Positions 5,737 to 5,861 of a DNA stretch of 5,861 nt are shown here, piece after piece; the stretch's first letter is position 1; each line of letters starts with the position of its first letter. Origin of the DNA: Nitrospirales bacterium. Its GTDB lineage: Bacteria > Nitrospirota > Nitrospiria > Nitrospirales > UBA8639. The stretch covers positions 1 through 5,861 of the forward strand of contig BQIY01000163.1 in the NCBI GenBank assembly GCA_021604265.1. The letters are read 5' to 3'. Position numbers and translations under genes: made by a program. The notes beneath the pieces are model-generated. The model saw nothing but the letters and a program-made list of their open reading frames with translations, did no database searches and was not told the origin of the DNA.

Positions 5737-5861
5737 CCTTTTCCACATAGAGCGGGAATTAATTGAAACCAAATTTGAATCTGTTCCTCCGTCGCCTGCG
5801 GTGGCCGAACTCGCCACTGGAATTAACAGTCCTCCGGCCTACCATTCAGCCTCAGACTCTG
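5737..5861. other. Right-hand flank, no recognised gene
   Basis: The 125 bases after copy 3 show no gene I can support. One + frame stays open to the window edge (from about 5738) but has no start codon with a ribosome site and no recognisable sequence. It could be the beginning of something beyond the window. Confidence 0.4.

Overview
This is a bacterial window of mid-range GC, with three intact protein-coding genes (all on the + strand) separated by decayed, repeat-rich intergenic DNA. The style of the repeats (translated remnants reading like 'GREVGGDGLTR' and a 'TCATTCTGAG...GAAGAATC' repeat) reminds me of Nitrospira-type (Nitrospirota) genomes. That is a memory-based guess, not a proof.

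Layout: 1-125 is an inverted copy of a palindromic repeat element, followed at 143-171 by a second, unrelated small palindromic repeat. 172-594 holds no convincing gene but has a candidate promoter and a perfect hairpin. 595-3627 encodes a 1010-residue protein with an N-terminal RelA/SpoT-type nucleotide (alarmone) synthetase domain and a roughly 750-residue helical, HEAT-like C-terminal region. 3628-3853 is mostly empty apart from a doubtful 31-codon ORF. 3854-4084 is a remnant of a TfoX N-terminal domain gene that runs in frame into the second copy of the palindromic element (3976-4161 with its 3' double-hairpin extension). 4298-4852 is a pyridoxamine 5'-phosphate oxidase-family (FMN-binding split barrel) protein, and 4886-5419 a gamma-glutamylcyclotransferase-like protein, probably co-transcribed. 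5438-5659 is a second, diverged TfoX N-terminal remnant, again running in frame into a third copy of the element (5551-5736). 5737-5861 shows no recognisable gene.

The two housekeeping-like enzymes sit between direct copies of the element, and the RelA/SpoT gene sits between inverted copies. The most unusual points are the synthetase-solenoid protein, whose architecture would suit a sensor-activated toxic or defence alarmone synthetase, and the repeated junction of tfoX fragments with the palindromic element. By hand count the element core is about 95-96% identical between copies, while the two attached tfoX fragments are only about 64% identical. This suggests a recent element (or recurrent homogenisation) sitting at the same site in two different tfoX relatives.
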